NCBI GenBank assembly: GCA_036495715.1
Contig: DASXML010000065.1
Coordinates: forward strand, 44,071 to 108,070
Direction: 5' to 3'
DNA length: 64,000 bases
Source: Scandinavium sp036495715
GTDB taxonomy: Bacteria; Pseudomonadota; Gammaproteobacteria; Enterobacterales; Enterobacteriaceae
Shown here: positions 36,617 through 44,643 of the stretch, piece by piece
Layout of the letters: every line of letters begins with the position of its first letter
Numbering within the stretch: the first letter of the stretch is position 1
Program-made: the position numbers and the translations under genes
Notes under the pieces: model-generated
What the model saw: only the letters and a program-made list of their open reading frames with translations
The model's database searches: none
Told to the model about the DNA's origin: nothing

Positions 36617-37471
36617 ATGTTGTCGAAACAGGTTCCGCTGGGTATCTACGAAAAAGCACTCCCCACCGGGGAGTGTTGGCTGGAGCGCCTGAACCTGGCG
36701 AAAGGGCTGGGTTTTGACTTCGTCGAAATGTCCATTGATGAAACCGATGCCAGATTGTCGCGCCTTGACTGGAGTCGTGAGCAAAAAATGGCGCTTGTCA
36801 ACGCTGTCGCAGAAACCGGCGTGCGGGTGCCTTCGATGTGCCTGAGTGCTCATCGTCGTTTCCCGCTCGGCAGCGAAGACGATGCGGTGCGCGAGCAGGG
36901 GTTGACGATCATGCGGCAGGCCATTTTGTTTGCGCAGGATGTGGGGATTCGGGTGATCCAGTTGGCGGGCTACGATGTCTATTATCAGCAGGCAAACGAC
37001 GAGACGCGCCGCCGCTTTCGGGAAGGATTAAAAGAATGCGTCGGAATGGCGAGTCGCGCGCAGGTGACGCTGGCGATGGAAATCATGGATTACCCGCTGA
37101 TGAACTCCATCAGCAAAGCGCTGGGCTATGCGCACTATCTCAATAATCCGTGGTTTCAGATTTACCCGGATATCGGCAATCTATCGGCATGGGATAACGA
37201 CGTGCCGATGGAGTTGCAGGCGGGGATCGGTCATATCGTGGCAGTACACGTCAAAGATACGCAACCTGGTGTCTTCAAAAATGTACCGTTTGGTACAGGC
37301 GTAGTCGATTTCGAACAGTGCTTCAGAACGCTTAAGCAGAGCGGTTATTGCGGTCCGTATCTGATCGAAATGTGGAGCGAAACGGCGGAAGATCCGCTGG
37401 CCGAAGTGATCAAGGCGCGTGACTGGGTGCGCGAGCGAATGGCGCTGGCGGGTTTAGTGGAGACGGTATAA
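36617..37471 (+). CDS. ulaE: L-ribulose-5-phosphate 3-epimerase UlaE
   Basis: TIM-barrel metal-dependent epimerase converting L-xylulose-5-P to L-ribulose-5-P. The metal-ligand region LAMEIMDYP (Glu about 155), the Asp in YPDIGNLSAW, the His in VAVHVKDT and the Glu in YLIEMWSE fit the family. The 284 residues match E. coli. Its TAA stop and the ulaF ATG share one base (TAATG). Confidence 0.97.
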   Translation: MLSKQVPLGIYEKALPTGECWLERLNLAKGLGFDFVEMSIDETDARLSRLDWSREQKMALVNAVAETGVRVPSMCLSAHRRFPLGSEDDAVREQGLTIMRQAILFAQDVGIRVIQLAGYDVYYQQANDETRRRFREGLKECVGMASRAQVTLAMEIMDYPLMNSISKALGYAHYLNNPWFQIYPDIGNLSAWDNDVPMELQAGIGHIVAVHVKDTQPGVFKNVPFGTGVVDFEQCFRTLKQSGYCGPYLIEMWSETAEDPLAEVIKARDWVRERMALAGLVETV

Positions 37472-38172
37472 TGGAGCAGCTGAAACAACAGGTTTTTGCC
37501 GCCAATATGGATCTACCGCGTTATGGGTTGGTGACGTTTACGTGGGGCAACGTCAGCGGCATCGACCGCGAGCGCGGGCTGGTAGCGATCAAACCCAGTG
37601 GTGTTGCGTATGAGGTGATGACTGCCGACGACATGGTTGTTGTAGACCTGGCCGGCAACGTGGTGGCGGGCCGCTTCCGCCCGTCATCTGACACGGCGAC
37701 GCATCTGGCGCTGTATCGTCAGTACCCCAATATTGGCGGCGTGGTGCATACTCACTCGACGCACGCGACGGCCTGGGCGCAGGCAGGACAACCTATCCCG
37801 GCGTTGGGTACGACACATGCGGATTATTTTTTCGGTGATATTCCTTGTACTCGGCCACTGAGTGAAACGGAAGTACAGGGCGATTACGAATTGAATACCG
37901 GGAAAGTCATTATTGAAACCCTGAGTCAACGAGAGCCGTTGCATACCCCTGGTGTTGTGGTCTGGCAGCATGGGCCATTTGCGTGGGGTAAGGATGCGAA
38001 CGATGCGGTGCATAACGCGGTGGTAATGGAAGAAGTGGCAAAAATGGCATGGTTGACGCGGGACATCAATCCACAGTTCAAGCCCATCGACCGCTGGCTG
38101 AGTGAGAAACATTTCAGTCGTAAGCATGGCCCGAATGCTTACTATGGTCAGCAAGACAGCGGGCAAAAGTAG
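37471..38172 (+). CDS. ulaF: L-ribulose-5-phosphate 4-epimerase UlaF
   Basis: Class II aldolase-like zinc enzyme that converts L-ribulose-5-P to D-xylulose-5-P, feeding the pentose phosphate pathway. The substrate region TWGNVSGIDRE and the zinc histidines in VVHTHSTHATAW are visible. The 233 residues are slightly longer at the C-terminus than E. coli UlaF (228). The start overlaps the ulaE stop by one base, so translation is coupled. Confidence 0.96.
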   Translation: MEQLKQQVFAANMDLPRYGLVTFTWGNVSGIDRERGLVAIKPSGVAYEVMTADDMVVVDLAGNVVAGRFRPSSDTATHLALYRQYPNIGGVVHTHSTHATAWAQAGQPIPALGTTHADYFFGDIPCTRPLSETEVQGDYELNTGKVIIETLSQREPLHTPGVVVWQHGPFAWGKDANDAVHNAVVMEEVAKMAWLTRDINPQFKPIDRWLSEKHFSRKHGPNAYYGQQDSGQK

Positions 38173-38175
38173 CGC

Positions 38176-38201
38176 AAAAAAAGCCCCCGAAATCCGGGGG
38201 C
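38176..38201 (-). terminator. Intrinsic terminator of yjfY (minus), 3' hairpin of ula
   Basis: GCCCCCG pairs with CGGGGGC (38183-38201). On the minus strand it is followed by seven Ts, so it is a proper terminator for yjfY. On the plus strand there is no T-run, but the same hairpin closes the ula transcript. Confidence 0.85.
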
Positions 38202-38238
38202 AGAGTCAGGGCAAAGTCGTTCTGTTGTTTTCCTGGTG

Positions 38239-38514
38239 CTAGCGGTAAACGTCAGCGCTGGCATGAATTAAGCCATTGCTGCCGGGTTCATGGATAAGGA
38301 TTGGGTGATAGTATTTGGCGCCACGGGCGTCACTCTCTTCACTCAAGGCTTGATCTGCTTCGCTTTCGGTGGCGATGTTATGATTAATGTAAATGACGCC
38401 TAAGCTCTGCACATCGTCCATATTTCTGGCCTGTCGACCGTCGATTTTGATGGCTGCCATCGCGTTTGCACTGAGCAAAAATGCAGCCATTACAGCGATT
38501 GCGATGTTTTTCAT
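38239..38514 (-). CDS. yjfY: DUF1471 family periplasmic protein YjfY
   Basis: A 91-residue protein with a clear signal peptide (MKNIAIAVMAAFLLSANAMAA) and a DUF1471 domain (MDDVQSLGVIYINHNIATES...GAKYYHPILI). It is the third DUF1471 protein in the window after YjfN and BsmA. Function is unknown; family members respond to stress and biofilm conditions. Convergent with ulaF. Confidence 0.92.
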   Translation of the reverse strand: MKNIAIAVMAAFLLSANAMAAIKIDGRQARNMDDVQSLGVIYINHNIATESEADQALSEESDARGAKYYHPILIHEPGSNGLIHASADVYR

Positions 38515-38724
38515 GATAGTGACTCCATACTGCGTGCTGCGTTGAACTGAAGTCTCCTGCTGTTCCCGATGAGGTATACGTTAAGTGTAATCGTTCCTTT
38601 TCGATTCATAAGCGACCATTTCTGATGCAGTTGTTCAAAAAAATGGCGCATTTCGTATTGCTTAATGTTAAGCCACTGACTTCCTTCCGCTTTGCCCTTC
38701 GTGCGAATTATTTGTGCAATCACC
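38515..38724. other. Gene-free gap upstream of yjfY
   Basis: Between yjfY and the rpsF promoter I see no conserved gene. A 70-codon minus-strand frame (38511-38723) overlaps the yjfY start and resembles nothing recognisable. The yjfY promoter must lie here. Confidence 0.5.
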
Positions 38725-38753
38725 TTGAGTTTCTGGGGTAGCGCAAGTATGAT
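38725..38753 (+). promoter_or_regulatory. Promoter of the rpsF-priB-rpsR-rplI operon
   Basis: TTGAGT (-35, 38725-38730) and TATGAT (-10, 38748-38753) with 17-base spacing. It gives a leader of about 95 bases before rpsF. Confidence 0.7.
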
Positions 38754-38786
38754 TACGCGTCAATTTTTCAGCCGCACTTTAACCAC

Positions 38787-38844
38787 GTTCCTTGCCTCCA
38801 TGGGCCGCGGCTGACCCAGACAGGAGGCTGAATAATCCGTAAGG
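38787..38844 (+). promoter_or_regulatory. S6:S18-binding leader RNA structure
   Basis: Nested pairing is visible: CCTT (38790-) with AAGG (-38844), GCCTCC with GGAGGC, and TGGG with CCCA. The unpaired CCG-containing bulge (GGGCCGCGGCTGA) has the form of the published S6:S18 autoregulatory motif that mimics 16S rRNA. The outer pairing sequesters the rpsF ribosome site AAGGAG. Binding of the S6-S18 complex would repress the operon; that role is taken from the family. Confidence 0.8.
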
Positions 38845-38853
38845 AGCAATTCG

Positions 38854-39249
38854 ATGCGTCATTACGAAATCGTTTTTATGGTCCATCCTGACCAGAGCGA
38901 ACAGGTTCCGGGTATGATCGAGCGTTACACTGGTGCAATCACTGCAGCAGAAGGTACGATCCACCGTCTGGAAGACTGGGGCCGCCGTCAGCTGGCTTAC
39001 CCGATCAACAAACTGCACAAAGCACACTACGTTCTGCTGAACGTTGAAGCTCCGCAGGAAGTGATCGATGAGCTGGAAACAAACTTCCGCTTCAACGATG
39101 CCGTTATCCGCAGCATGGTTATGCGTACTAAACACGCTGAGACTGAAGCATCTCCAATGGTTAAAGCGAAAGATGAGCGCCGTGATCGTCGCGATGATTT
39201 CGCCAATGAAACCACAGATGATGCTGAAGCTGGGGATTCTGAAGAGTAA
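38854..39249 (+). CDS. rpsF: 30S ribosomal protein S6
   Basis: Small-subunit protein that binds 16S rRNA as a dimer with S18. The 131 residues start MRHYEIVFMVHPDQSEQVPG. The acidic tail ends DDAEAGDSEE, where RimK adds glutamates in E. coli. The start follows AAGGAGCAATTCG, inside the regulatory leader. Confidence 0.98.
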   Translation: MRHYEIVFMVHPDQSEQVPGMIERYTGAITAAEGTIHRLEDWGRRQLAYPINKLHKAHYVLLNVEAPQEVIDELETNFRFNDAVIRSMVMRTKHAETEASPMVKAKDERRDRRDDFANETTDDAEAGDSEE

Positions 39250-39254
39250 TCGTG

Positions 39255-39569
39255 ATGGCCAACCGTTTGGTGTTGTCCGGCACAGTGTGCAAGGCGCCCC
39301 TTCGAAAGGTTAGCCCATCAGGAATTCCTCACTGCCAGTTCGTGCTTGAGCACCGTTCGATGCAGGAGGAAGCCGGTTTTCACCGGCAGGCGTGGTGCCA
39401 AATGCCCGTTATTATTAGCGGACACGAGAACCAAGCCATTACTCACAGTATAACGGTCGGCACGCAAATCACCGTTCAGGGCTTTATCAGTTGCCACAAG
39501 GCACGAAATGGACTGAGCAAAATGGTGTTGCATGCCGAGCAGATTGAATTGATAGATTCTGGAGACTAG
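39255..39569 (+). CDS. priB: Primosomal replication protein N (PriB)
   Basis: Single-OB-fold ssDNA-binding dimer that helps PriA restart collapsed replication forks. The sequence includes [19 protein letters not shown] and [11 protein letters not shown]. Start ATG 39255 (MANRLVL) aligns with the E. coli start and gives 104 residues. A GTG one codon upstream (39252) is also possible. It lies 5 bases after rpsF, between two ribosomal protein genes as in other enterics. Confidence 0.97.
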
Positions 39570-39573
39570 CCAA

Positions 39574-39801
39574 ATGGCACGTTATTTCCGTCGTCGCAAG
39601 TTCTGCCGTTTCACCGCGGAAGGCGTTGTAGAGATTGATTACAAAGACATCGCTACGCTGAAAAACTATATCACTGAAAGTGGTAAAATTGTCCCGAGCC
39701 GTATTACCGGTACTCGTGCAAAATACCAGCGTCAGCTCGCTCGTTGTATCAAGCGCGCTCGCTACCTGTCCCTGCTGCCGTACACTGATCGTCATCAGTA
39801 A
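39574..39801 (+). CDS. rpsR: 30S ribosomal protein S18
   Basis: A 75-residue basic protein that partners S6 in the 30S platform. [20 protein letters not shown] and the C-terminal [15 protein letters not shown] are the conserved S18 sequence. It starts 4 bases after priB. Confidence 0.98.
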
Positions 39802-39842
39802 TCGGCCACAGTCCATTAACACGACTTTGAGAGGATAAGGTA

Positions 39843-40292
39843 ATGCAAGTTATTCTGCTTGATAAAGTAGCAAACCTGGGCAGCCTGGGTGATCAGGTAA
39901 ACGTTAAAGCGGGCTACGCTCGTAACTTCCTGGTTCCACAGGGTAAAGCTGTTCCAGCTACCAAGAAAAACGTTGAATTCTTCGAAGCACGCCGTGCTGA
40001 ACTGGAAGCCAAACTGGCTGACGTTCTGAACGCTGCTCAAGCTCGCGCTGAGAAAATCAACGCACTGGGCACCGTTACCATCGCGTCTAAAGCAGGCGAC
40101 GAAGGTAAACTGTTCGGTTCTATCGGTACTCGCGACATCGCTGATGCAGTTTCTGCTGCTGGCGTGACCGTTGCTAAGAGCGAAGTTCGCATGCCGAACG
40201 GCGTTCTGCGTACCACTGGCGAGCACGAAGTGGACTTCCAGGTTCACAGCGATGTGTTTGCTAAACTGGTAGTAAGCGTTGTTGCTGAGTAA
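39843..40292 (+). CDS. rplI: 50S ribosomal protein L9
   Basis: A 149-residue elongated protein of the large subunit with two globular domains joined by a long helix. MQVILLDKVANLGSLGDQV and the GYARNFLVPQGKA rRNA-binding loop identify it. Last gene of the operon, followed by an intrinsic terminator. Confidence 0.98.
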   Translation: MQVILLDKVANLGSLGDQVNVKAGYARNFLVPQGKAVPATKKNVEFFEARRAELEAKLADVLNAAQARAEKINALGTVTIASKAGDEGKLFGSIGTRDIADAVSAAGVTVAKSEVRMPNGVLRTTGEHEVDFQVHSDVFAKLVVSVVAE

Positions 40293-40316
40293 TTCATTAC
40301 TCTAAAATAACGACAA

Positions 40317-40347
40317 ATCGCCGGCCTTGTGCCGGCGTTTTGCTTTT
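40317..40347 (+). terminator. Intrinsic terminator of the rpsF operon
   Basis: CGCCGGC pairs with GCCGGCG around CTTGT and is followed by TTTTGCTTTT. Confidence 0.9.
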
Positions 40348-40451
40348 CAGGCCTACCTGATTCTCCCTCGTACTTTCCTCTTGTATGGTAGCTATTCGCC
40401 GAGCATTTCCGGATAATGAATTAAAACGCGATTTTAATTCAGGTCAAACTC

Positions 40452-41399
40452 ATGGAAATGGTTACGCCCGCTCCGCTCTTTATGCGCAAGAATGTCGTCT
40501 ACGCTGGCGCAACGCTGTGTTGTTTGCTGTGGGGCAGTTCTTATCCTGCCATCAAAAATGGCTACGAAATTTTCCAGATTGCCACTGACGATATTCCGTC
40601 GAAAATCATCTTTGCCGGCTACCGGTTTTTGTTTGCCGGACTGTTGTTGTTGCTGTTCGCGATGGCGCAGCGTAAACCGATTGCACGCCTTAACCGCCAA
40701 CAATTTGGCCAGCTTACGCTGCTTGGCCTGACGCAAACCTCTATTCAATATGCGATTTTCTATATTGGACTGTCGTTCACGACCGGCGTGAAAGGCTCGA
40801 TAATGAATGCCACCGGCACGTTCTTCAGCGTATTGCTGGCACATTTCATCTATCAAAACGACAAACTCAGCTATAACAAAACGGTGGGCTGTATTCTTGG
40901 TTTTGCCGGGGTGATGCTGGTGAATTTCAGCCATTCGCTGATGGATTTTAGTTTTGCCTGGCGAGGAGATGGCTTCGTGGTGCTGGCGGCGTTTATTCTT
41001 TCGGCGGCAACGCTGTATGGGAAGCGTATCTCGCAAACGGTCGATCCGACCGTCATGACCGGTTGGCAGTTAGGCATCGGGGGGCTGGCGTTAGTGGTGG
41101 GCGGTTATCTCAGTGGCGGCACGTTGACGATTCACGGTGTGGAATCGGTGGCGGTATTGGGCTATCTGACGCTGCTCTCTTCGGTGGCCTTTGCGTTGTG
41201 GAGTACGTTACTGAAATACAATCGTGTCAGCATGATTGCCCCGTTCAACTTCGTTATTCCAGTGGCGGGCACAGTGTTGTCGGGTATTTTTCTCGGCGAG
41301 AACATTCTGGAGTGGAAATACGCGTTGGCGTTGGTGCTGGTGTGTTCGGGGATTTGGTGGGTGAATAAGGCAGTGCGTGAACGTCGCCCGGCAGGCTGA
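40452..41399 (+). CDS. EamA/DMT-superfamily transporter
   Basis: A 315-residue inner-membrane protein with about ten hydrophobic spans in two EamA repeats (about 15-150 and 170-305). Family features are LLWGSSYPAIKNG in the first span and PVAGTVLSGIFLGENI near the end. The substrate is unknown; relatives export amino acids or metabolites. Start 40452 follows CAGGTCAAACTC; ATG 40482 is an alternative. E. coli K-12 has different content between rplI and ytfB. A 7-bp hairpin (41385-41412) separates it from convergent ytfB. Confidence 0.88.
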   Translation: MEMVTPAPLFMRKNVVYAGATLCCLLWGSSYPAIKNGYEIFQIATDDIPSKIIFAGYRFLFAGLLLLLFAMAQRKPIARLNRQQFGQLTLLGLTQTSIQYAIFYIGLSFTTGVKGSIMNATGTFFSVLLAHFIYQNDKLSYNKTVGCILGFAGVMLVNFSHSLMDFSFAWRGDGFVVLAAFILSAATLYGKRISQTVDPTVMTGWQLGIGGLALVVGGYLSGGTLTIHGVESVAVLGYLTLLSSVAFALWSTLLKYNRVSMIAPFNFVIPVAGTVLSGIFLGENILEWKYALALVLVCSGIWWVNKAVRERRPAG

Positions 41400-41418
41400 A
41401 TGCTACCGGGCGAAAATG

Positions 41419-42093
41419 TTAACGAACGCGGATATAGCTGCCATCTGACTGGCGGGTAAACAGCACCTGCTTATCGCTGCCGTTATCAATCGTTAGCGCC
41501 GTCACCACGCCGTTAGCATTCTGGCGCACCTGCACCATTTGCCCGGCCTGCAATGAACTCAGCGGTTTTCCTGACCCTTCCACTTTCGACATCGCATAGA
41601 CATCCGTTGGTGGCAGGTTGTGGTCGCGGAACAGCTGCGCCAGCGTTTTACCCGGTTCTACGCGGTAGCTACGCCACTGTTGCTCGATGCCCGGCAGCGA
41701 TTGAGTCTGCGCAGGCGCGGTTTGCGGCTGAGATTGGGTTTGTACCTGTTGCGGCTGTTCGTCCGGCTGCTCTTCCTGCACCACTTCTGGTGCGACAGGC
41801 GCGGCCTGGCCAGGATCGTTCACCGGTGGCGAAGAGACCAGCGGCGGGAGCGGCTGTTGCAGATTGCCCTGCTGCGGTTGGGACTGTGACTGGATGTCGA
41901 TTTGCGCATTTCGGCTCATCGGCTGCGCGGGCGCATTGTCACCAGAAGGAAGCAGGAAGCCGATAATCACCAGCAAAAAGCCAGCGATGATACCGCGACG
42001 GTGCTGCGGTGGCAGCGGGTCCATTAATCTGAAATTATCCGGTGCATGCCAGATTTTTAACAACGTAGGTTGTAGTGCGAATCGCCCGGGCAT
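41419..42093 (-). CDS. ytfB: OapA-family cell-envelope protein YtfB
   Basis: Single-span protein of 224 residues with a periplasmic OapA/LysM-like domain, linked to cell division and glycan binding in E. coli. Order: a cytoplasmic N-terminus (about 1-33), a membrane span (GIIAGFLLVIIGFLL), a long Gln/Pro-rich linker (about 55-135), and the C-terminal domain WRSYRVEPGKTLAQLFRDHN...SLQAGQMVQV. Divergent from fklB. Confidence 0.9.
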   Translation of the reverse strand: MPGRFALQPTLLKIWHAPDNFRLMDPLPPQHRRGIIAGFLLVIIGFLLPSGDNAPAQPMSRNAQIDIQSQSQPQQGNLQQPLPPLVSSPPVNDPGQAAPVAPEVVQEEQPDEQPQQVQTQSQPQTAPAQTQSLPGIEQQWRSYRVEPGKTLAQLFRDHNLPPTDVYAMSKVEGSGKPLSSLQAGQMVQVRQNANGVVTALTIDNGSDKQVLFTRQSDGSYIRVR

Positions 42094-42225
42094 GGGTCAC
42101 CTCCTGCTCCGCGTTTCCCTGTTTTGTCCCTCAGTATATACATTATTCTGCCGAGACAAAGTTTTACCCGATGCGGCCTGGCTGTTATGCTGCCCGCTGA
42201 TTTTCATCCGATGAAAGGAAAGACC

Positions 42226-42846
42226 ATGGCAACCCCGACTTTTGACACCATTGAAGCCCAGGCCAGTTACGGAATCGGCCTCCAGGTAGGACAACAGCTT
42301 AGCGAATCCGGCCTGCAGGGCCTGCTGCCAGAAGCACTGGTCGCTGGTATTGCTGATGCACTGGAAGGCAAACAGCCACAGGTTCCGGTGGATGTCGTTC
42401 ACCGTGCGCTGCGTGAAATTCACGAGCGTGCTGACGCCGTTCGTCGCGAGCAATTCGAAGCCATGGCGGCTGATGGCGTGAAGTATCTGGAAGAAAACCG
42501 TGAGAAAGAAGGCGTGAGCAGCACCGAATCCGGTCTGCAATTCCGCGTTCTGACTCAGGGCGAAGGCGCAATCCCCGCGCGCACCGACCGTGTTCGCGTT
42601 CACTACACCGGTAAACTGACCGACGGTTCCGTGTTCGACAGCTCTGTTGCGCGCGGCGAACCCGCTGAATTCCCGGTTAACGGCGTGATCCCAGGTTGGA
42701 TCGAAGCCCTGACCCTGATGCCAGTTGGCTCCAAATGGGAACTGACTATCCCGCAAAACCTCGCTTACGGCGAGCGTGGCGCTGGCGCATCCATCCCACC
42801 TTTCAGCACCCTGGTTTTCGAAGTAGAACTGCTCGAAATCCTGTAA
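42226..42846 (+). CDS. fklB: FKBP-type peptidyl-prolyl isomerase FklB (FKBP22)
   Basis: Proline isomerase with an N-terminal dimerisation domain (about 1-95) and a C-terminal FKBP domain (about 105-206). The FKBP active-site residues are in VRVHYTGKLTDGSVFDSS, VIPGWIEALTLMPVG and LAYGERGAG. The start at 42226 (MATPTFD) follows AAAGGAAAGACC and gives 206 residues as in E. coli. The longer in-frame start at 42124 is not favoured. Confidence 0.96.
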   Translation: MATPTFDTIEAQASYGIGLQVGQQLSESGLQGLLPEALVAGIADALEGKQPQVPVDVVHRALREIHERADAVRREQFEAMAADGVKYLEENREKEGVSSTESGLQFRVLTQGEGAIPARTDRVRVHYTGKLTDGSVFDSSVARGEPAEFPVNGVIPGWIEALTLMPVGSKWELTIPQNLAYGERGAGASIPPFSTLVFEVELLEIL

Positions 42847-43153
42847 GGCGCTCGATCCTCTCCCGGGAACGGGAGAGGATGTCAAAAGCAGTGCAATATC
42901 CCTAACTTCGAAACTTACTAGCATTTAATCTTGCATTGGCGCGCAGCCAGTGTATTTTTGTGAGCTGTTTCGCGTTAGCTGAGTGATATAACACTCACTT
43001 TAAACATCTTATTAACATTATATTCATTTCATAGTATTCAACCCGCCGATTCTTACCTACTATCGAACAGTCTTAAAAAACTGAAACATCGACAGATGTA
43101 TTCAATGGCCGTAGAGCCAGCACAACACAACAGGAACAACAGGAAGAAATCAC
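42847..43153. other. fklB-cycA intergenic region with 3' hairpin
   Basis: The gap begins with a perfect 11-bp hairpin (ATCCTCTCCCG/CGGGAGAGGAT, 42855-42880) without a T-run, probably the 3' end of fklB mRNA. The rest is AT-rich and holds the cycA promoter and a leader with CA repeats. No gene is seen. Confidence 0.6.
43120..43141 (+). promoter_or_regulatory. Putative GcvB sRNA target site in the cycA leader
   Basis: The cycA leader contains GCACAACACAAC followed by AGGAACAACAGG just before the ribosome site. GcvB represses cycA in E. coli and its G/U-rich R1 region pairs with ACA-rich leaders of this kind. The sRNA gene itself is not in this window, so this is inference from the motif and the known regulon. 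Confidence 0.5.
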
Positions 43154-44557
43154 ATGGTAGATCAGGTAAAAGTTGCGACGGATGATGACGCATCGTCCGA
43201 GCAGTCGCTACGGCGCAATCTCACAAACCGGCATATTCAGCTGATTGCTATCGGTGGCGCGATAGGCACCGGGCTGTTTATGGGCTCAGGCAAAACCATC
43301 AGCCTGGCCGGGCCGTCGATAATTTTTGTCTATATGATTATCGGCTTCATGCTTTTCTTCGTCATGCGCGCAATGGGTGAATTGCTGCTGTCGAATCTCG
43401 AATACAAATCCTTCAGCGATTTCGCCGCCGACCTGCTCGGCCCGTGGGCGGGGTATTTCACCGGCTGGACCTACTGGTTCTGCTGGGTCGTCACCGGCAT
43501 GGCGGACGTTGTCGCGATAACGTCATACGCCCAGTTCTGGTTCCCTGGCTTATCGGATTGGGTGGCATCAATAGCGGTCATTGCGCTGCTGCTCGGCCTG
43601 AACCTCGCCACTGTGAAGATGTTCGGCGAGATGGAGTTCTGGTTTGCGATGATCAAAATTGTCGCCATCGTCGGGCTGGTGATTGTCGGTTTGGTGATGG
43701 TGATGACGCACTTTACGTCGCCAAGCGGCGTGCAGGCTTCGTTCGATCACCTGTGGAATGACGGCGGCTGGTTCCCGAAAGGCATCAGCGGATTCTTCGC
43801 CGGTTTCCAGATAGCGGTGTTTGCCTTCGTTGGTATTGAACTGGTGGGGACAACGGCTGCGGAAACCAAAGATCCGGAGAAATCCCTGCCGCGCGCGATT
43901 AACTCCATTCCAATCCGCATCATCATGTTCTACGTGTTTGCGCTGGTGGTTATTATGTCGGTTACGCCGTGGGGTTCCGTAGTGCCGGATAAGAGCCCAT
44001 TCGTTGAGTTGTTCGTGCTGGTGGGCTTGCCTGCGGCAGCGAGTATCATCAACTTTGTGGTGCTGACGTCTGCGGCTTCATCTGCCAACAGCGGCGTGTT
44101 CTCGACCAGCCGTATGCTGTTCGGCCTTGCGCAGGACGGCGTTGCGCCAAAAGCGTTCGCCAAGCTTTCTAAACGTGCAGTGCCCGCGAAAGGCCTGACC
44201 TTCTCCTGCATCTGCCTGTTGGGCGGCGTCGTCATGCTGTACGTGAACCCAAGCGCGATTGCGGCGTTCACCATGATAACGACCGTGTCGGCGATCCTGT
44301 TCATGTTCGTGTGGACCATCATTCTGTGTTCGTATCTGGTCTACCGCAAACAGCGCCCGCAGCTGCATGAAACGTCGAAATACAAAATGCCACTCGGCAA
44401 ATTGATGTGCTGGGTGTGTATGGCGTTCTTCGTATTTGTGCTGGTATTGTTGACGCTGCAAGAGGATACCCGTCAGGCGCTGATCGTCACCCCGCTGTGG
44501 TTCGTGGTGCTGGGGCTGGGCTGGTGGTTTATCGGTAAAAAACGTTTGGTGCAGTAA
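43154..44557 (+). CDS. cycA: D-serine/D-alanine/glycine:H+ symporter CycA
   Basis: APC-superfamily amino-acid permease (AAT family) with about 12 membrane spans, importing glycine, D-alanine, D-serine and D-cycloserine in E. coli. The first span motif IAIGGAIGTGLFMGSGKTIS and ELVGTTAAETKDPEKSLPRAIN are conserved. The 467 residues compare with 470 in E. coli. AGGAAGAAATCAC precedes the ATG. Confidence 0.96.
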   Translation: MVDQVKVATDDDASSEQSLRRNLTNRHIQLIAIGGAIGTGLFMGSGKTISLAGPSIIFVYMIIGFMLFFVMRAMGELLLSNLEYKSFSDFAADLLGPWAGYFTGWTYWFCWVVTGMADVVAITSYAQFWFPGLSDWVASIAVIALLLGLNLATVKMFGEMEFWFAMIKIVAIVGLVIVGLVMVMTHFTSPSGVQASFDHLWNDGGWFPKGISGFFAGFQIAVFAFVGIELVGTTAAETKDPEKSLPRAINSIPIRIIMFYVFALVVIMSVTPWGSVVPDKSPFVELFVLVGLPAAASIINFVVLTSAASSANSGVFSTSRMLFGLAQDGVAPKAFAKLSKRAVPAKGLTFSCICLLGGVVMLYVNPSAIAAFTMITTVSAILFMFVWTIILCSYLVYRKQRPQLHETSKYKMPLGKLMCWVCMAFFVFVLVLLTLQEDTRQALIVTPLWFVVLGLGWWFIGKKRLVQ

Positions 44558-44568
44558 TATTATATTGA

Positions 44569-44640
44569 TTGCCGGATGGCGCTGCGTTAAACCGGCCTAC
44601 AGAACAGCGTAGGCCCGGTCAGCGTAGCGCCGCCGGGCAA
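44569..44640. repeat. BIME: two inverted REP units between cycA and ytfE
   Basis: A REP unit (GCCGGATGGCGCTGCGTTAA then ACCGGCCTAC, 44571-44600) and an inverted partner (GTAGGCCCGGTCAGCGTAGC then GCCGCCGGGC, 44609-44638) form one interspersed mosaic element between convergent genes. Confidence 0.85.
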
Positions 44641-44643
44641 ACA

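Noticed and set aside
38511..38723. 70-codon minus-strand frame upstream of yjfY
   Set aside because: Overlaps the yjfY start, has no ribosome site or recognisable product, and lies in a promoter-containing gap.
42097..42924. 275-codon minus-strand open frame opposite fklB
   Set aside because: Antisense to fklB, with no family resemblance.
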